Assembly (NCBI RefSeq): GCF_910592395.1
Contig: NC_088314.1
Location: forward strand, 10,788,001-10,852,000
Direction of reading: 5' to 3'
Source of the DNA: Lineus longissimus
Taxonomy: Eukaryota; Nemertea; Pilidiophora; Heteronemertea; Lineidae
DNA: 64,000 nucleotides
This document shows positions 22,651 to 35,246 of this stretch, in pieces; the first letter of the stretch is position 1, and every line of letters begins with the position of its first letter. The position numbers were made by a program, and so were the translations under genes. The notes below the pieces were generated by a model. It saw only the letters and a program-made list of their open reading frames with translations. It did no database searches and was not told where the DNA came from.

Positions 22651-23070
22651 TTCTCTAGCTTGTTCCTGATTTATCCGACAAAACTCCGACATTGTTCAAC
22701 TTTCCCCTGAAAGGTCGGATTTACCTGTGAAATATACCAGGGCTTCTGATGTTTATCGAGACGATTGAGGGGGTCGCGGGATTCATCTTGAATGTCCTCG
22801 TGTCGCCTGATCACTGACACGTGTTGCACCATCTGACGGTTACTGACCGTGTTCTCCCTGTATGTCTGGATGCCTGCAAAAAACCCATTAAAGGTCCTAC
22901 ACTCACTTCAAAAATCTTGACTGTAGGGACGCCTATTTAATCAACTACATCAGAGGCATCTTCCGACTTCTTGACGTTTTCTCTAACTTTTCCTGACATT
23001 GTCCGACTTTTCCCTGAAAGGTCGGATTTTAGAAAACCTTGGAAAAATACTAGGGCTTCCCAAAATAGGG
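22650..23070. repeat. two related repeat copies
   Basis: 22650-22745 and 22965-23065 share tttctctagctt / tttctctaactttt, ccgac..tg..c, cctgaaaggtcggattt and agggcttc. A related piece (cttaacggtttctctagctt) lies just left of the Penelope-like element at about 17510. The copies are degenerate and non-coding. Confidence 0.5.
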
Positions 23071-23575
23071 CATTAAAAATCAAAGGCCCATGTTGTATGG
23101 GGTTAATGAGGTGACATAATAGTGAGCTAATTAGTATTCGCACTTACGGTCAATCTTGAGTGTTTGGCTCACACATCATTTACCCCATTCAACAAAGGTC
23201 TTTGATCTTTATTGCCCTAGTTTGGGATTAGGTACATCAACTTGTCAGTCGGTCATACCTTTTAGGCACCATTTTCACATGATTATCAGTTTTGTAGGAG
23301 TAGAGTACATCAATTTGGATATATGCTTAAGTTTAGTTTCTGCACATGAATTCGTTATTAGTCTGTATTAATGCTGAATTGATTGAGATGTGTTATTAGG
23401 CTGCGTAAAAGCTGAGCCTATTAGGTTGGGGAAATCAAAACAGCATTGAGGCTGAGCTGATCAAGGCCCGGACAACAGGCTGCATTAAATTTGAATTGGT
23501 TTTATGTTGGGCAATGAGACTGAATTAAGGCCGAACTGGTATATTTGGACTGCAATAATATCTGACATATCTTAC

Positions 23576-25388
23576 CATCAGATCTATAGTAGCTACACGC
23601 ACTCGTTCTGACGTCCCCTTCATCAACCTCAGCTTCAGCTTCATCAACCTCATACATAGATGTGTTATGTACACAGGAATGTTGCACGCTGGTAATCCGA
23701 GGCCTGGTGATGAGGCAGCATGATGGAAGCACATCTCTCTGCTCTCTTTCTTCATCTGTGCAACCTCGTTCCTGGTGCAGTCTTAGGGATCAAGGCCTTG
23801 GAGACAGTAATCATATATTGGCTATTATTTTCTTGTAAGGGGTAGGCATTGTCTTGTTGGAATCCTGTAAAAACATAAATTGACGAACACACACCGTCGT
23901 CATAGCACTTTAAGTCTGAGTGTTGGACGTCAGATATCTGTCAATTACCATTCTTCTTAATTTGCTAAATTTGAGACATGATAAGCGTTCGGTTTTAAGC
24001 CTAACAGTAAGAATAAATAAATCCCACTCTAGGTATAGCAATATATATATGTAACAAAAAGGCAAATTTAAGATTTAAGATTTCATAAGCCTTGGTGAAA
24101 TAAACATCAGGGAGCGACCCAAAAATGTTCATATGATAAGGGAAAGCGTTCCCTCTTACAGTGACCCTAACCTAGGACTTTGTCCTCATAAGACCCAATT
24201 GGGTCCGTTTGCATAAAAATGTGCTCAGAAGCAAAGGATGGAGAGATCTTACCAGCAAGAACTCCCTGTGCCGATTTGCTGGTACAGGCCTACCCACCAG
24301 TTGTCTCCATTGGCGATAGGTAAGGGTAGGATGTGGTCCTGCATGGTTATGACGGTGCGGGAGAAATCGGAGGTGTCAGTATACTGCACGGCTGCAAGGG
24401 AAATGTCATTAAACGGTTTCGTCGGAGCAATGTTGGCAGGTATATAGGCAGAAAAAAGCTCACAGTGATGAGTTAGTGCAAGAAACACCTAATCCAAAAT
24501 TTGGCCGAATTGATTTTATGCAAGAAATACACAAGCAATCTTCTTATGCACAAATCATGATGAGAGGGCAGAACATTTCCCTTCTAATACAGAAATAGAG
24601 GGCCCCTTACAGTAATTCCAATCGCGGCTGATTAGATAAAGTTGAGAAATGCCAGTGCAAGAAACTCACATTCCATCCTAAAAAGCCAGCCTATGCAAAG
24701 GTTAAGACCAGTTTTTATAGTCAAAGAAATGCGCGTGAAGTGAAGCGATTCAAACAAATCTACCCGGTTGCCATTTTTTCTCATAAACTACCGAGCAAAA
24801 ACATTCGAAGTTAACACAAATTTTGATCAAGCATATTAGTTATCCATCTTCGATGTTGACGCCTAATTTTAGAAAAATCCTTGCTGTTGACCAAATGCCA
24901 TATCCTGTTTTTGTCAGAGATATACGAAAGGTTTCAACCCCGGATTTCCTGAGGATGAATCGGAAATGAACATCCGCTACGTTCCTCAAGCCGGCATTTG
25001 AGACTTCAAACCTTATCAGAAGGAATACACCATGCTCGTTCAGCTAGAAAGAACGGGCAATGGCGATTATCAGCCTTCCGATTGGTCAATACTGGAGTGG
25101 AAGTCTTAAATTATCGTCGCTTTAGAAGAGAAGTGAATACAAATATCCCAATGAGAGGATTGCTAACATTTGTAAACGGTGCTTGTATGACACGAATCAA
25201 CCGTTACCGCTTGTAGATGGGGGTGAATACCTGTCCAGGATACATATCATTTGCCATCTCCTCCCTGAGATACTGCATGCGGTAGTCTGACTGGGGCATG
25301 TTGTCCGTCCTGCTCTGGGCATGTTGAGACTTGTTCACAACGAAACAAATCCCAGGTTTAAGTCTTATATCAACCTTGTACAGGTCCT
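23576..25388 (-). CDS. three linked exons of an unrecognised minus-strand gene
   Basis: Three minus-strand segments have splice-like borders and compatible phases: 25231-25388 (after ...catttcag, ending ...cctggacag/gtattc), 24253-24383 (after ...gtgcag, ending tgctg/gtaaga) and 23576-23771 (after ...caccag, ending ctgatg/gtaaga). Joined, they read without a stop: EDLYKVDIRLKPGICFVV ... REEMANDMYPGQ / YTDTSDFSRTVITMQDHIL ... GLYQQIGTGSSCW / NEVAQMKKESREMCFHHAA. Neither first nor last coding exon was found. I recognise no domain. The last exon is also open in another frame rich in Glu and Asp, so the model is provisional. Confidence 0.4.
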
Positions 25389-25873
25389 CTGAAATGACAG
25401 CAGAACAAAATCAAAACCATGCGATACCACAGTCCTAACGCCACACTGCCAAGTCGTTAAGTCAAATATTTGAGACTTGGTTTTCATTCGGCGTCCATTA
25501 CGCGCTAACCCCAAACATACTATGCCTAAAGGGTGGCTATAGGGCACCAGGTAGGTCAGATTTAGTTACACGAAGTCTCCGGTAAGGGTCTCTGCTATCT
25601 CACAGCATCGAAATTATTCAGTCTTGCACGAGGAATATAATTCTTGCTGGGTCAAACACGACCTCGGCCCTTCACTGTGCGTACTCGTCACATGAAGACT
25701 ACCATTTTGACCTTCTTGCTCCTGCTGCTTATAAGCTTTAAAGGAGGTGAATCTCGAGAAAAATGCAGTACTCGTTGCCTTAATTCCACACTTAGTGTTA
25801 TGATGTAACATAACTTAAAAAGATTAACTAGAAAGTGTAGCGTGAAATTTAATAAATCTTTTAAATCTAAATA

Positions 25874-27620
25874 ATGAGTGATAGTAACCAAAAGGTTCAC
25901 TGTCCTACTTGTGATAAATACGTTTCAAACAGCAATATGGCAGCCCATAGGAAGACTAAGAGACATTAAGATAAACCAATGAATAAGTTAGGGGTACAAG
26001 TACAACCTCCTCTTCCATCACTAATCCCTAAAGGTGTAGATAAGAAGCTTGCCTTTGAGAGCGAGGAGCTTGATGGCATAAAGAAAGTGGAACGAATTGA
26101 AGTAGTAAAGTAGTTTGGCAAGCCTGTGGTTACTATTAGAGTTAATATTGACAGAGAAGCTAAACAGGTACATGTATATGAATACAGAGAGAAGTTAGAT
26201 GAGGTCCTTTTTCAACTCAATGATTATCACCACAAAATAAGCACATCAGTGTTCACCCAGTTCAATCGGCCTGCAGCCATAAATCATAGCTTGAATCGAC
26301 TTTCGGTCGAAGAGCTTGAATCGGCAAGGTGATACATGCAGTTACCTACCCATTTCAATCTCCAATGGAAAGCATAATTTCAAGGAATCAGGCAATCTAT
26401 GCAGTTACCAACCAGATTAACAACATTAATACACAGATTGAGGAGAGATACTTTCAAGGGTCTGGCTTGTCTCTTAACACAATAGAGTCCTGTGACATGA
26501 CAATATGTTCTTACAAGAGGTGCAAAGGTGGTCCTTACATTAGATTACCATTTAACACTAAAGCTGTAATCAATGTAATGTCACAGGAACAGGGAAATGA
26601 TCAGAAGTGTTTGCTCTGGAGTCTACTGGCTGCTAGATATGTCAAGGAACATAAAATAGAATTTCAAGAACATGCGGAGCTTACTACTGAAATGTTAAAA
26701 AAGATGTATGAAAATGATATTAAGATCGATCCTAGCTCTCAGTACTGAGTACGAATAAACTCCTTTCCTGTATGTGTTCAAAAGGATATCCCTAAAATCG
26801 AGAGTGATAGCAATCTTAAGATTAATGTGTTCAAGTTACAGAACGAAGCTGCTAAGAAAATACATGAGGCAGAACTAGAACCTCTCTATCTGTCCGGATA
26901 TGGTAAGAACTATGATGATGATGATGTCATTGATATTCTTTATTTCAAGGGTCATTTCATGTTCATAACTGACATCAATATATTCTTCAGAACTGGTACT
27001 CATACTGTGTATCTCTGTAGGAGGTGTATGAATTACTTTTATCATAAGTCTACACTTGATAATCATAAGAAGAAATGTAGTGAACATGAATATTGTAAGA
27101 TTAGTTTACCAACACCGAATAGTAGATGGTCTCAAATTAAGTTTGAAAAACATTCAATAAATAACACTAACAGAGTTCCCTTTGTTATCTATGCAGATTT
27201 TGAGTCAATAAACATACCTGTAGGCCTAGTATCAGTAGAGAGTACCAGTAAGAAACTTTTTAAACAGAACGCATCAGCAGTTCGAGTTTATGTTCACTCT
27301 GATTATCAATAGCTTTACAATAATCAGTATTTAAGTCATAGAGGTTCTGATGTTGTAGACGTGTTCTGTAATTGGCTTATCAAAATGGAAGAACAATTCT
27401 CTAATCTATTGAACTGGAACTATCCTTTAATAATGTATGATGAAGAGTGGAATAGATACCACAAAGAAACACACTGTTACTACTGCAATCAGTTGCTAGG
27501 GTATGATAAGGTCAAGGAACATGATCACTACAATGGTAGTTTCAGAGGTGCCGCTCACAGTTCTTGCAATCTGAATGAAAAGAAAGCCATGTTCTTTCCA
27601 GTGTTTTTTTACAAGCTTCT
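25874..27620 (+). pseudogene. decayed Polinton/Maverick-type DNA polymerase B, N-terminal part
   Basis: A relic of a protein-primed family B polymerase gene. It starts with a C2H2-type finger (CPTCDKYVSNSNMAAHRKTKRH region), then an in-frame TAA, a second stop before 26126, a frame change at 26329 and further stops at 26746-26748 and 27310-27312. Recognisable blocks: LYLSGYGKN, YLCRRCMNYFYHKSTLDNHK, the exonuclease motif VPFVIYADFES (DxE) and the cysteine/histidine block HCYYCNQLLGYDKVKEHDHY...FRGAAHSSCNLN. Similarity fades after about 27620, before any polymerase palm motifs. I see no terminal inverted repeats, integrase or capsid genes nearby, so only a fragment remains. Confidence 0.8.
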
Positions 27621-28540
27621 GTGGACAAGCCAACATCAAACAAGTTTCAGAACAGAAACCTTACGTACATTTCGTTTATCTCGCGTCTTCCTTATGATAT
27701 TAAAGCTACATTATGTCTCAAAACTAGGCAACTTGCGAGAAGAAAACTCCTCCAGTTTCCATCAAAATAATTGTTACCGATTTTCCAAAACGTTTTCCTT
27801 GCCAGCCGTGAAGACAACCGTAGAGAAAACGACAAGATACAATCAGCTTAAATCAGTTATTGCAAACGAACCAGGACTGCCCCCTGAAGTGGACCTGATC
27901 AACAAATTTTGATTGGTTTATTCGTCTTCGGGGTCTAAGCCCGTTTACCTAAGTAATTTGCCTACTGACATGGCGAGAAATTAAATAGCCTGGAGATAAT
28001 GTTACTGATTGTCAGACAGACATATTGGCGTTTTATTTTATTTGGCTGGGTGAGGCAGCTACTCCAGGTCCTTGAACGTGACCTGGTTCAGTTCTGTGGG
28101 GAAAGTTGAAAGGGTTAACAAAAATGGAGGGAAGACAAGGCCATGTACTGAGTACAGGTGAACAGATATGTAATCACACCTAGATTATATAATTATTTTC
28201 CCGCCCTTTCCCAGAGACCAGTTAACGACACTCCCGAGAATTCGGATTCCCGCCTTCTCAATTCCCGCGCTATCTAGACAGAGAAAAAAGACCCATCATG
28301 GTGATCCGGTGTTATTTGAAGACATGACTTGCAAGTTAACTTTGTTTTTCATGATAGTACCGTTCTCGGTATCAATGCAATATACATGCGAAGAGTATGT
28401 AGATGCACACAGATAGACACGCACCTTTTTATCCCTGATAACATCAGCTTATAATTTAAGGAATTGATGAACTACTGATCGTGGATAGCTAGTTCAAAAT
28501 TCTAAATAACGTATGGAATAATATGTAAAGTCAAGAACTT
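27621..28540. other. no gene recognised
   Basis: After the polymerase relic the frame stays open to 27912 but matches nothing in the family. The remainder is AT-rich and non-coding. Confidence 0.4.
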
Positions 28541-28765
28541 AGTGAGCCCCCCTTTAGGTCGGGGGAGCTCCCCCGAACCCCCCTACGAGCATATGTTAAG
28601 TGCAAGCTCTAACAACTACAGCTGTTACAATGGGGGGACACCCCCCAAACCCCCCTCCGTCGACATAGGTTTTTACCAGTGCGTTGGGGGGAAGCTCCCC
28701 CCAAACCCCCCCGGTGGACAGTCAACTAGCCCTTCTGTGTCATACTGCTGGAGGGGGGGGGGTGC
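28540..28765 (+). repeat. G/C-rich hairpin repeats
   Basis: Three self-complementary blocks of the type gggggagctcccccgaac, ggggggacaccccccaaac and ggggggaagctccccccaaa are each followed by a run of Cs and spaced about 70 bp apart. The open frame across them (28542-28784, rich in Pro and Gly) is a by-product of the composition. Confidence 0.75.
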
Positions 28766-28843
28766 GATGGGACCATCCATATAGTTCCTTCCGACACATT
28801 TTTGTTTTGGTAATGTAATACATTGTGATTGACCTTATTCACG

Positions 28844-28985
28844 GGAATCGGGCGTTTCCAGTGATATACGACACAAATGGGTTGTCCTCATGCATTCACT
28901 TTCGAAACGCATTTTAAAATAGATGTTACGTCCTGTTAATGGGGCACGTCATCATCGCGTACATTTGGGAAAAAAACTCCCTAAC
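28844..28985 (+). repeat. repeat shared with the 5' end of the minus-strand gypsy element
   Basis: Matches the reverse complement of about 40778-40918 almost throughout (gggcgtttccagtgatatac, gggttgtcctcatgcattca, ggcacgtcatcatcgcgtac). The similarity runs into the first coding part of that element (aaactccctaa.gagacc), so this is probably a fragment of the same retrotransposon family or of a repeat at its boundary. Confidence 0.7.
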
Positions 28986-31900
28986 GAGACCGGAGCAGAC
29001 GGCTGAAAGTAGTTTAATTATTGGCCGCTAGGATACGTCGCTCACCCGAATTTTTCACGCAACTATAGCTAAATAGAGCTAGTTCTAGTTTGTGATTCAA
29101 TTTGATACTTCAGATTTGGGCAGTAGACCAATATAACTTAGTCGTCAGTGTGGTTTTAAGCTGGAAAAACGTATTTGTTTTTCTTAAAGTGCCTTTTTTG
29201 GACGGGTGTGTGCGATTGTTTTGTTTTTATGTCACGTGACCTCGATCATGTCGACACAAAATTGAAATAAACCACCCTTTTCTGTCATTATTTAGGACGG
29301 ATATTTCTCTGATAAAAATATTAATATAATTGGCCAATTTCTTAGGCATATGATGTAGCGAATTCCCATGAAGATTTAAATTAATTTCAACCAATGGGAT
29401 AGTAACCACCACCGGAAGATCGCGGAGAAATCGGTAAACTCAACGGAGTTAATTCAGAAAAATACCAAAAAAAATTGTTTGTAGGATATACAATCTCTCT
29501 TTATTTCTCATCATTCATTTACATTATCTACTCCCGCACACACGTGTATCTTAAGAGCCCCTCCTAAAGGGGGGCTTATAAATTTCAACAATGCTTGTAA
29601 CTGATTTAATACAAATACTCCGCCAAGTAAATGGGGGCGGCAATGTTTACCTGTGCTGCAAGAAAATGCATTAAACACGCACGGCAGATCAAAACAGGCC
29701 TTTAGTTAGGTTTTTTTTTATTCAGCTGCAGATCGAGGATAAAATTAAACGATGTATCCCATTAGCTATGCTTATTTTCATGCTTCACCCATCAACTTCT
29801 TAGTGCACATTGTTACCGTCGACAACACCCGAACTCCGCATCCTTTTTTACCCAGCATTCATCTTATCAGCCTCGCTTTAAGAAAGAAATGTGTTTCCGG
29901 TAAAAGCGTCAGATCTCGGTTTTATTGAAATCTAATTTTTGCTCTCAGTAATGGGTACGTTCAGTAGTTCGCTCTTCTTCTTCTTCGGTGGTAGTCCTGA
30001 TTTCAATGTCATTTTCAGAGAGGAAAACTCACCATTTGCACTTTCCAACGCCCATTTCCTTGATTTAGATTGAGCACTGGTATTCTACACAAAACCAGTC
30101 AGTGCATACCACGAGGAATCCCACACCTCTCGTTCCAGGTTGGCATGCGGGACCGATAGCAGAAGGCAATGTATTGCCAAAGGATCGATGCCTTTGATGG
30201 CCACTCCACGATAGTGACAAACACAACTGAGTCAAGTGGAACATTGCATTTTCCTTTCCATCCCTCCCATGATGAATTGATACAAATTGATGGCAAACCT
30301 GTAGCTGTTGGGGTACTGTAAACAGCTTAATTTTCACATTTCATGACAGCTCTGGTTGTTTTATCATTTCGAAAAAGTCTTCGATCGGTGAAACTAGAAT
30401 ATTTTTGTTTCTTACGAACCCGTTCACCCGCGAGTAGGACAAGATTTGCGACAACATATTTGAAATACAAATTACGAGAGTTTTGGAGGAACTAAGGCAT
30501 TTTTCTCCCAGGAATAGTTTTTTTCGTGCCAAAGCTGAAATTAACTCTGAAAATTGCAGGAATTCTACACCGTTCAAGCAACACGAACAAGGATTGGTGG
30601 GTGGGACAACCTCTTGTGCATTGTGCCTGAATATTTCAGTGGAATTTCACCAAAATCACTTCCAGCAGAAATATGCGAAACTCAAAATCACTGTTAAACA
30701 AAAGGCAGTGTTCGACACTTTATGGTGTGTCTCTAAACTCTGATCACATGAGACGAATTTCCTTGAATTCAGGCTAAATGTTGAAACTGGCGAATGCCAT
30801 CTTTGATGAGCTTAACATAGTTGGCTTTTAATGATTAAAGGTGAACTTAACACTCTTGGCTTGTTCAACACTTCTATTAGTATGGGCCACTTCTGAATCA
30901 GTGAATTTATACAAAAACAGTTATTTATCAAATACTTAAGTCGTCAGTTAGCCTTACTAGTATGATCCGACTACCCTAGTTTGGCCCCACCAACGGCTAC
31001 TCGATCTGCATATATATTTTGCCGCAAACCTGCTACAGTTTCATCAGAGGTGACAGATCCCGCAAGTCAAATAATAAAAAACACATTGTAGCGACGAAGA
31101 ATGGATAATTCACAAGGTAAGACGATATAGCTCATCTCTCTTTATCAAATTGCTGGCGATATGATATTGATATTTGGCGTAAAGGTGCGAGATGCGCGTG
31201 AAGCACTGGTACATGAAGATCAAAATTCTAGCCCAAATGACAGCACTCATAAAAAATAAAAGAAGATTTTCAACTGCTGATTAAGTTTGACGAGAGATGC
31301 TACACTGCCACTAATGCGACGGTCATGGTGTATGCTGTAGTATGTACATTGATACATTGCTCAAGATATTTTGGTTTTGCAACTTTTTCTACGGACATTG
31401 TTGCTAATTCAAATGCAATCATTTTGGAACATCAATTGTATATATCGGATCCACGTTTTTAATAATCGATATTGATCAAGCCGTTTTTATCATGCGATTA
31501 TCATCACACATCAATGACAAATCAATAATTTGAGACCTGACAAAACGGATTTGTTGCTAATACTGGCAGACAATTCACCGAAAAAGCAAACCGAATTGTG
31601 TTTCTCCCACTGCTGTGTACCAAGTTAGAAGTATAACTATTTGGACATGATTATCGTGAAGTTCCGCGAGAGTATCGTGAGGCTACGTATTTACTCTGTG
31701 AGTACACAATAGGAAGTACAGGGTGGCCTAGGCCAAGCAACAAGACATAGTGGGTAGCTTTTACAAATATATAATTTAGAAGAGAAGATTTTGACGGCGA
31801 TTTAGCAAGCTGACGGGTAAAATATACCTTCCCGAATAAAGCCAAATCCGAGCATTCGGGTGTGTTTCTGATGAGCATTTGGATTTTCTACTGATTAAAG

Positions 31901-34340
31901 CTTGTGCCCCAGGTGGACAATCGAATGCGAGGCCATTTCCTTGCGGCTTGTGGTATTCGACTCGATGACTCGACGACGCGATGGCTCGATGACGCGATCG
32001 TTGCTATGGATTTTGCTAAAATACGGAATCCCATGATCCTGGTCTCCGGGCTACCGCTGCAACAGCAGAGGTTTTAGCTCGGCCTTCCCATACCCAGCTA
32101 CGGTATGTAGAAGGATGTGCCCCCCCCCCCCCCCCAGCCATGGCCACTGAAGATTGGTCCCCGCGATTGATTTTGATATTTAAAGGACTCGCGGAAGTTT
32201 CATAGCATGCAAAATGACCGGAGATTTAATTGACAAACATGCTTCTAGTGGCCAATGTCAGATGTCATGTGGTAGTCTGTCAACAATCGGAATTTCGCAT
32301 ATGTGCAGTTTTTTAGACTCAGTCACTCAGTCCCTCTTCCGCCCCTTGACATCAGTCACAAGGGCGTCCCTGATAGAGAGGTTTTATTGTATAACGTCCT
32401 GGCGGCAACGTCTCAACACGACTCATCGGGCTTCTATGCATTATGAGATCCGGGCAGTACAAATATTTCAGGGCTGGCATGGGTTGCTCAAAAAACATAT
32501 AAGCTTCAACGGAGTCGTTAAGTCTAAACATGGAAAACTTTAATAGGACATCCTTGGGGAGCTAACATATCTAAGGTTACTTAACGCAACTGTTTGGGAT
32601 GTGAAGTTTGTGCAACATTTGAACAACTTGGCCCAGAGTGACGAAATGTAATTCTCATCAAAATAACAACTGTATCTTTACTGTGTTCTTACTCGACCTT
32701 TGGATGGATCCTCAGCTAACATGGCTAATTATGTCTGATCTTCAAATTACTACAATGAATGGATGCATAATATATTGTGGAGAAATTCTCGTCCGAGATC
32801 AAACTCACTTTGCCATCCCGGAACCTCGTCATAACTCCAACTGAGTCTTGGTTGTTGTTCTAATTCAAAATGGAGTTCAATTGGTTTCATATACACAGGT
32901 TCTGTTGGTACAGCATATTTGTTTTTGCAACTAAACTGGGTATTATACAAAGACTAGCATTGTACCCGTGGCGCAGGCAGGTTCAAATGGGCTATACCTT
33001 GACTAGATTGAATTGCAATGAAAATCTAATGCAATATCAAAGGAGCAATATCGAAGAGACAAATTAAACCAACCATTTGTCCACAGACTCGGACCTGGCT
33101 GTGGCGCGCGCGTGCTGTATGCGTGCACATAAAAGTATATCAATTGGTCTGATAGAGATAATGAGGATGATGTGAATATGCTTCGTTCCTTAGTCAGCAA
33201 TATGCGCCTTTTTATACGGAGAAGGAGGAGAACCCAGATAGGCCTTCACATGTCTCAGCACCGTGAGCAGCTCCTTGATAAGTCCATGCCAAGTTCATAG
33301 TGCCTTTTCAGATATAACAAGTATTGAAAGCTGTGGTGAGCACATAAACAGACCATGGTAACCTTCATTTGAAAATCCCTTTATAATCAAGGGCTAGCAT
33401 TGGCTAACACAGCACCCATAGACAATAGCCCACCAATTTGACACCAGCTCCTTACTGCGGGAAAACCCAAGTCAAGCAACCAAAAGTACCAAAAATACAT
33501 TTTTGTTTACATTTGAACTGCACACATGCGTTTGTTTACAATTTCTTTCCCCGCGAAATCTCGAAGATCAGGTGACCTGCAATCGTGGATTGAAAATAAC
33601 ATTAACCTTGGTTCAGCAGGTCAACCGGTACAGGCTGTTCCAATCATTCCCCTACAGCCAGCTGTTCAACAGGTAGTGTAAGTCACCCCACAGGGAGTGC
33701 AGGTAATTGATTAATCCCCTGCATAACTAAACAGCAATGGCTTGGCTTCTGTGAGTGGTAAGGAGAATTGACACTGTCCGATTAAAAATCCCTCATTACT
33801 GCTTCGCTGAAGTAAATTTCCGAAAATAAACATAACGTTGCATCAGGATAACATATCAACTGCAAACGTGCAAAATTTCGAGACGAAACACTACCCCAAA
33901 TGGCACTTTATCGAGCCGCCTTATAGTATTATGATATAGATTTCGGTACTAAATTTATCCTGTAAAGCTCCTGTAGACGTGTCCAGCTCCTGTTACTACG
34001 TGGCCTGCACAGAAATACGAGGACTAGGACTATTACTAAACAAGAAGATTACAGAACCACAGAATGACGTAAAATGGATATGTTGTAGCAACGTCTTCTC
34101 GCGAGACTATCCGAGATGTTTAGATTGATATGTCCATGATATTATTGGTCCTCGCGAGGATAGCTGTCGTCAACATCAATGAACATGTTCTTAATTGCGT
34201 TGACACTGCTAACTTCCTTCTTGATGCATCCTTGCACCTGCGATGCGAATTTGACCAAACAGGGTTAGTGGCTCTTATATATACTGCGACTGCTTCTGAA
34301 CTTGTTTATTGGCACTGTAGTGCGTTTCTACTCTGCTCGT
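28986..34340. other. no gene recognised
   Basis: About 5.3 kb without a supportable gene. A minus-strand frame at 30065-30337 follows an acceptor-like tttacag and is Cys-rich (LPSAIGPACQPGTRGVGFL); it could be an exon but lacks support. 31960-32000 is a ctcgatgac-type low-complexity stretch, and 32120-32135 is a C run. Confidence 0.4.
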
Positions 34341-34344
34341 TACC

Positions 34345-34735
34345 AGAGTGTGATTCTACAGTCATGTCGAAAGTAGAGTGCGATTCTATTCTATATTAAT
34401 GTCTATTTTGTTTCGAAAAGAGAGCACGGTCGTACTCTACTGTCACAATTAGAGTATGATTCTTCTCTATTGTCAAAACTAGAGTGCAATTCTACTCTGC
34501 TATCAAAACTAGAGAAAATTCTACTCTGCTATCGAAACTAGAGTGCGATTCTAATCTGCTATCGAAACTAGAGTGCGATTCTACTCCATTGTCGAAACTA
34601 GAAAGCGATTCTACTCAGTTCTCGAAACTAAATTGCGACTCTAGATCTTCTTTGAGAGTGATGTTACTTAATTCTCGATAACAGTCGACTATGTTGTTCA
34701 ATTTTCGGTACTAGAGTGAGATTTACTCAGTTCCC
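34345..34735 (+). repeat. 30-bp minisatellite
   Basis: A degenerate tandem repeat of period 30, best preserved at 34530-34650 (ctagagtgcgattctactct and gctatcgaaa as one unit). Because 30 is a multiple of three, an open frame across it (34484-34681) encodes the ten-residue repeat LSKLECDSTP with variants. I think this is a consequence of the repeat and not a real protein, since the flanking copies contain stops. Confidence 0.85.
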
Positions 34736-35246
34736 GAAAAACCCTGCACTGCTTGCAGACATTTCGTTCTTCAAATTGGATGGAACGGACAAGACCGTAA
34801 GGTGATCATTGAAAGGCGCGATCAGGATTTTCATACCAATATAACAATTGTTTTTTTATGATGATGCTGTACTTATTTTGCAAGTGACACTTATGGTCTG
34901 TGTCCATCTTGCCAAGACTTCGATGATTTAGATCCACGAACAACATCTCGTCATTTTATAATACTGGTAATTTAGAGCGGACTGCAGGTAGCAAAGTAAT
35001 TGTTGGCTTCTGTCAGCTCGGGTCTACTCTGAGCGTGTTCGTAGGGAACAAGCGGGGAATCAAACCACCGCGTGCTTAACCCAGCTTTGCATGGGTTTAA
35101 GTGTGTGAGCTTTTTGTGAGTCCTTGCGAATCAGTTTGTAAATGTGAAATGATGTGCATGGTGTTCGATGAGTGATCGAGAGGACCAGTCAGATCATGTG
35201 AATTCTTCCTGCAGGCCCGACTTCAAAGGATCACCCTGCATTACTT

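Noticed and set aside
24253-24450. A serine-protease-like reading (PFNDISLA...DFSRTV)
   Set aside because: The short resemblance to the trypsin NDIALL region is not supported by His or Ser active-site motifs, and the following residues do not fit.
28542-28784. A Pro/Gly-rich 80-residue protein
   Set aside because: It follows directly from the repeated G/C blocks; no start context or homologous pattern.
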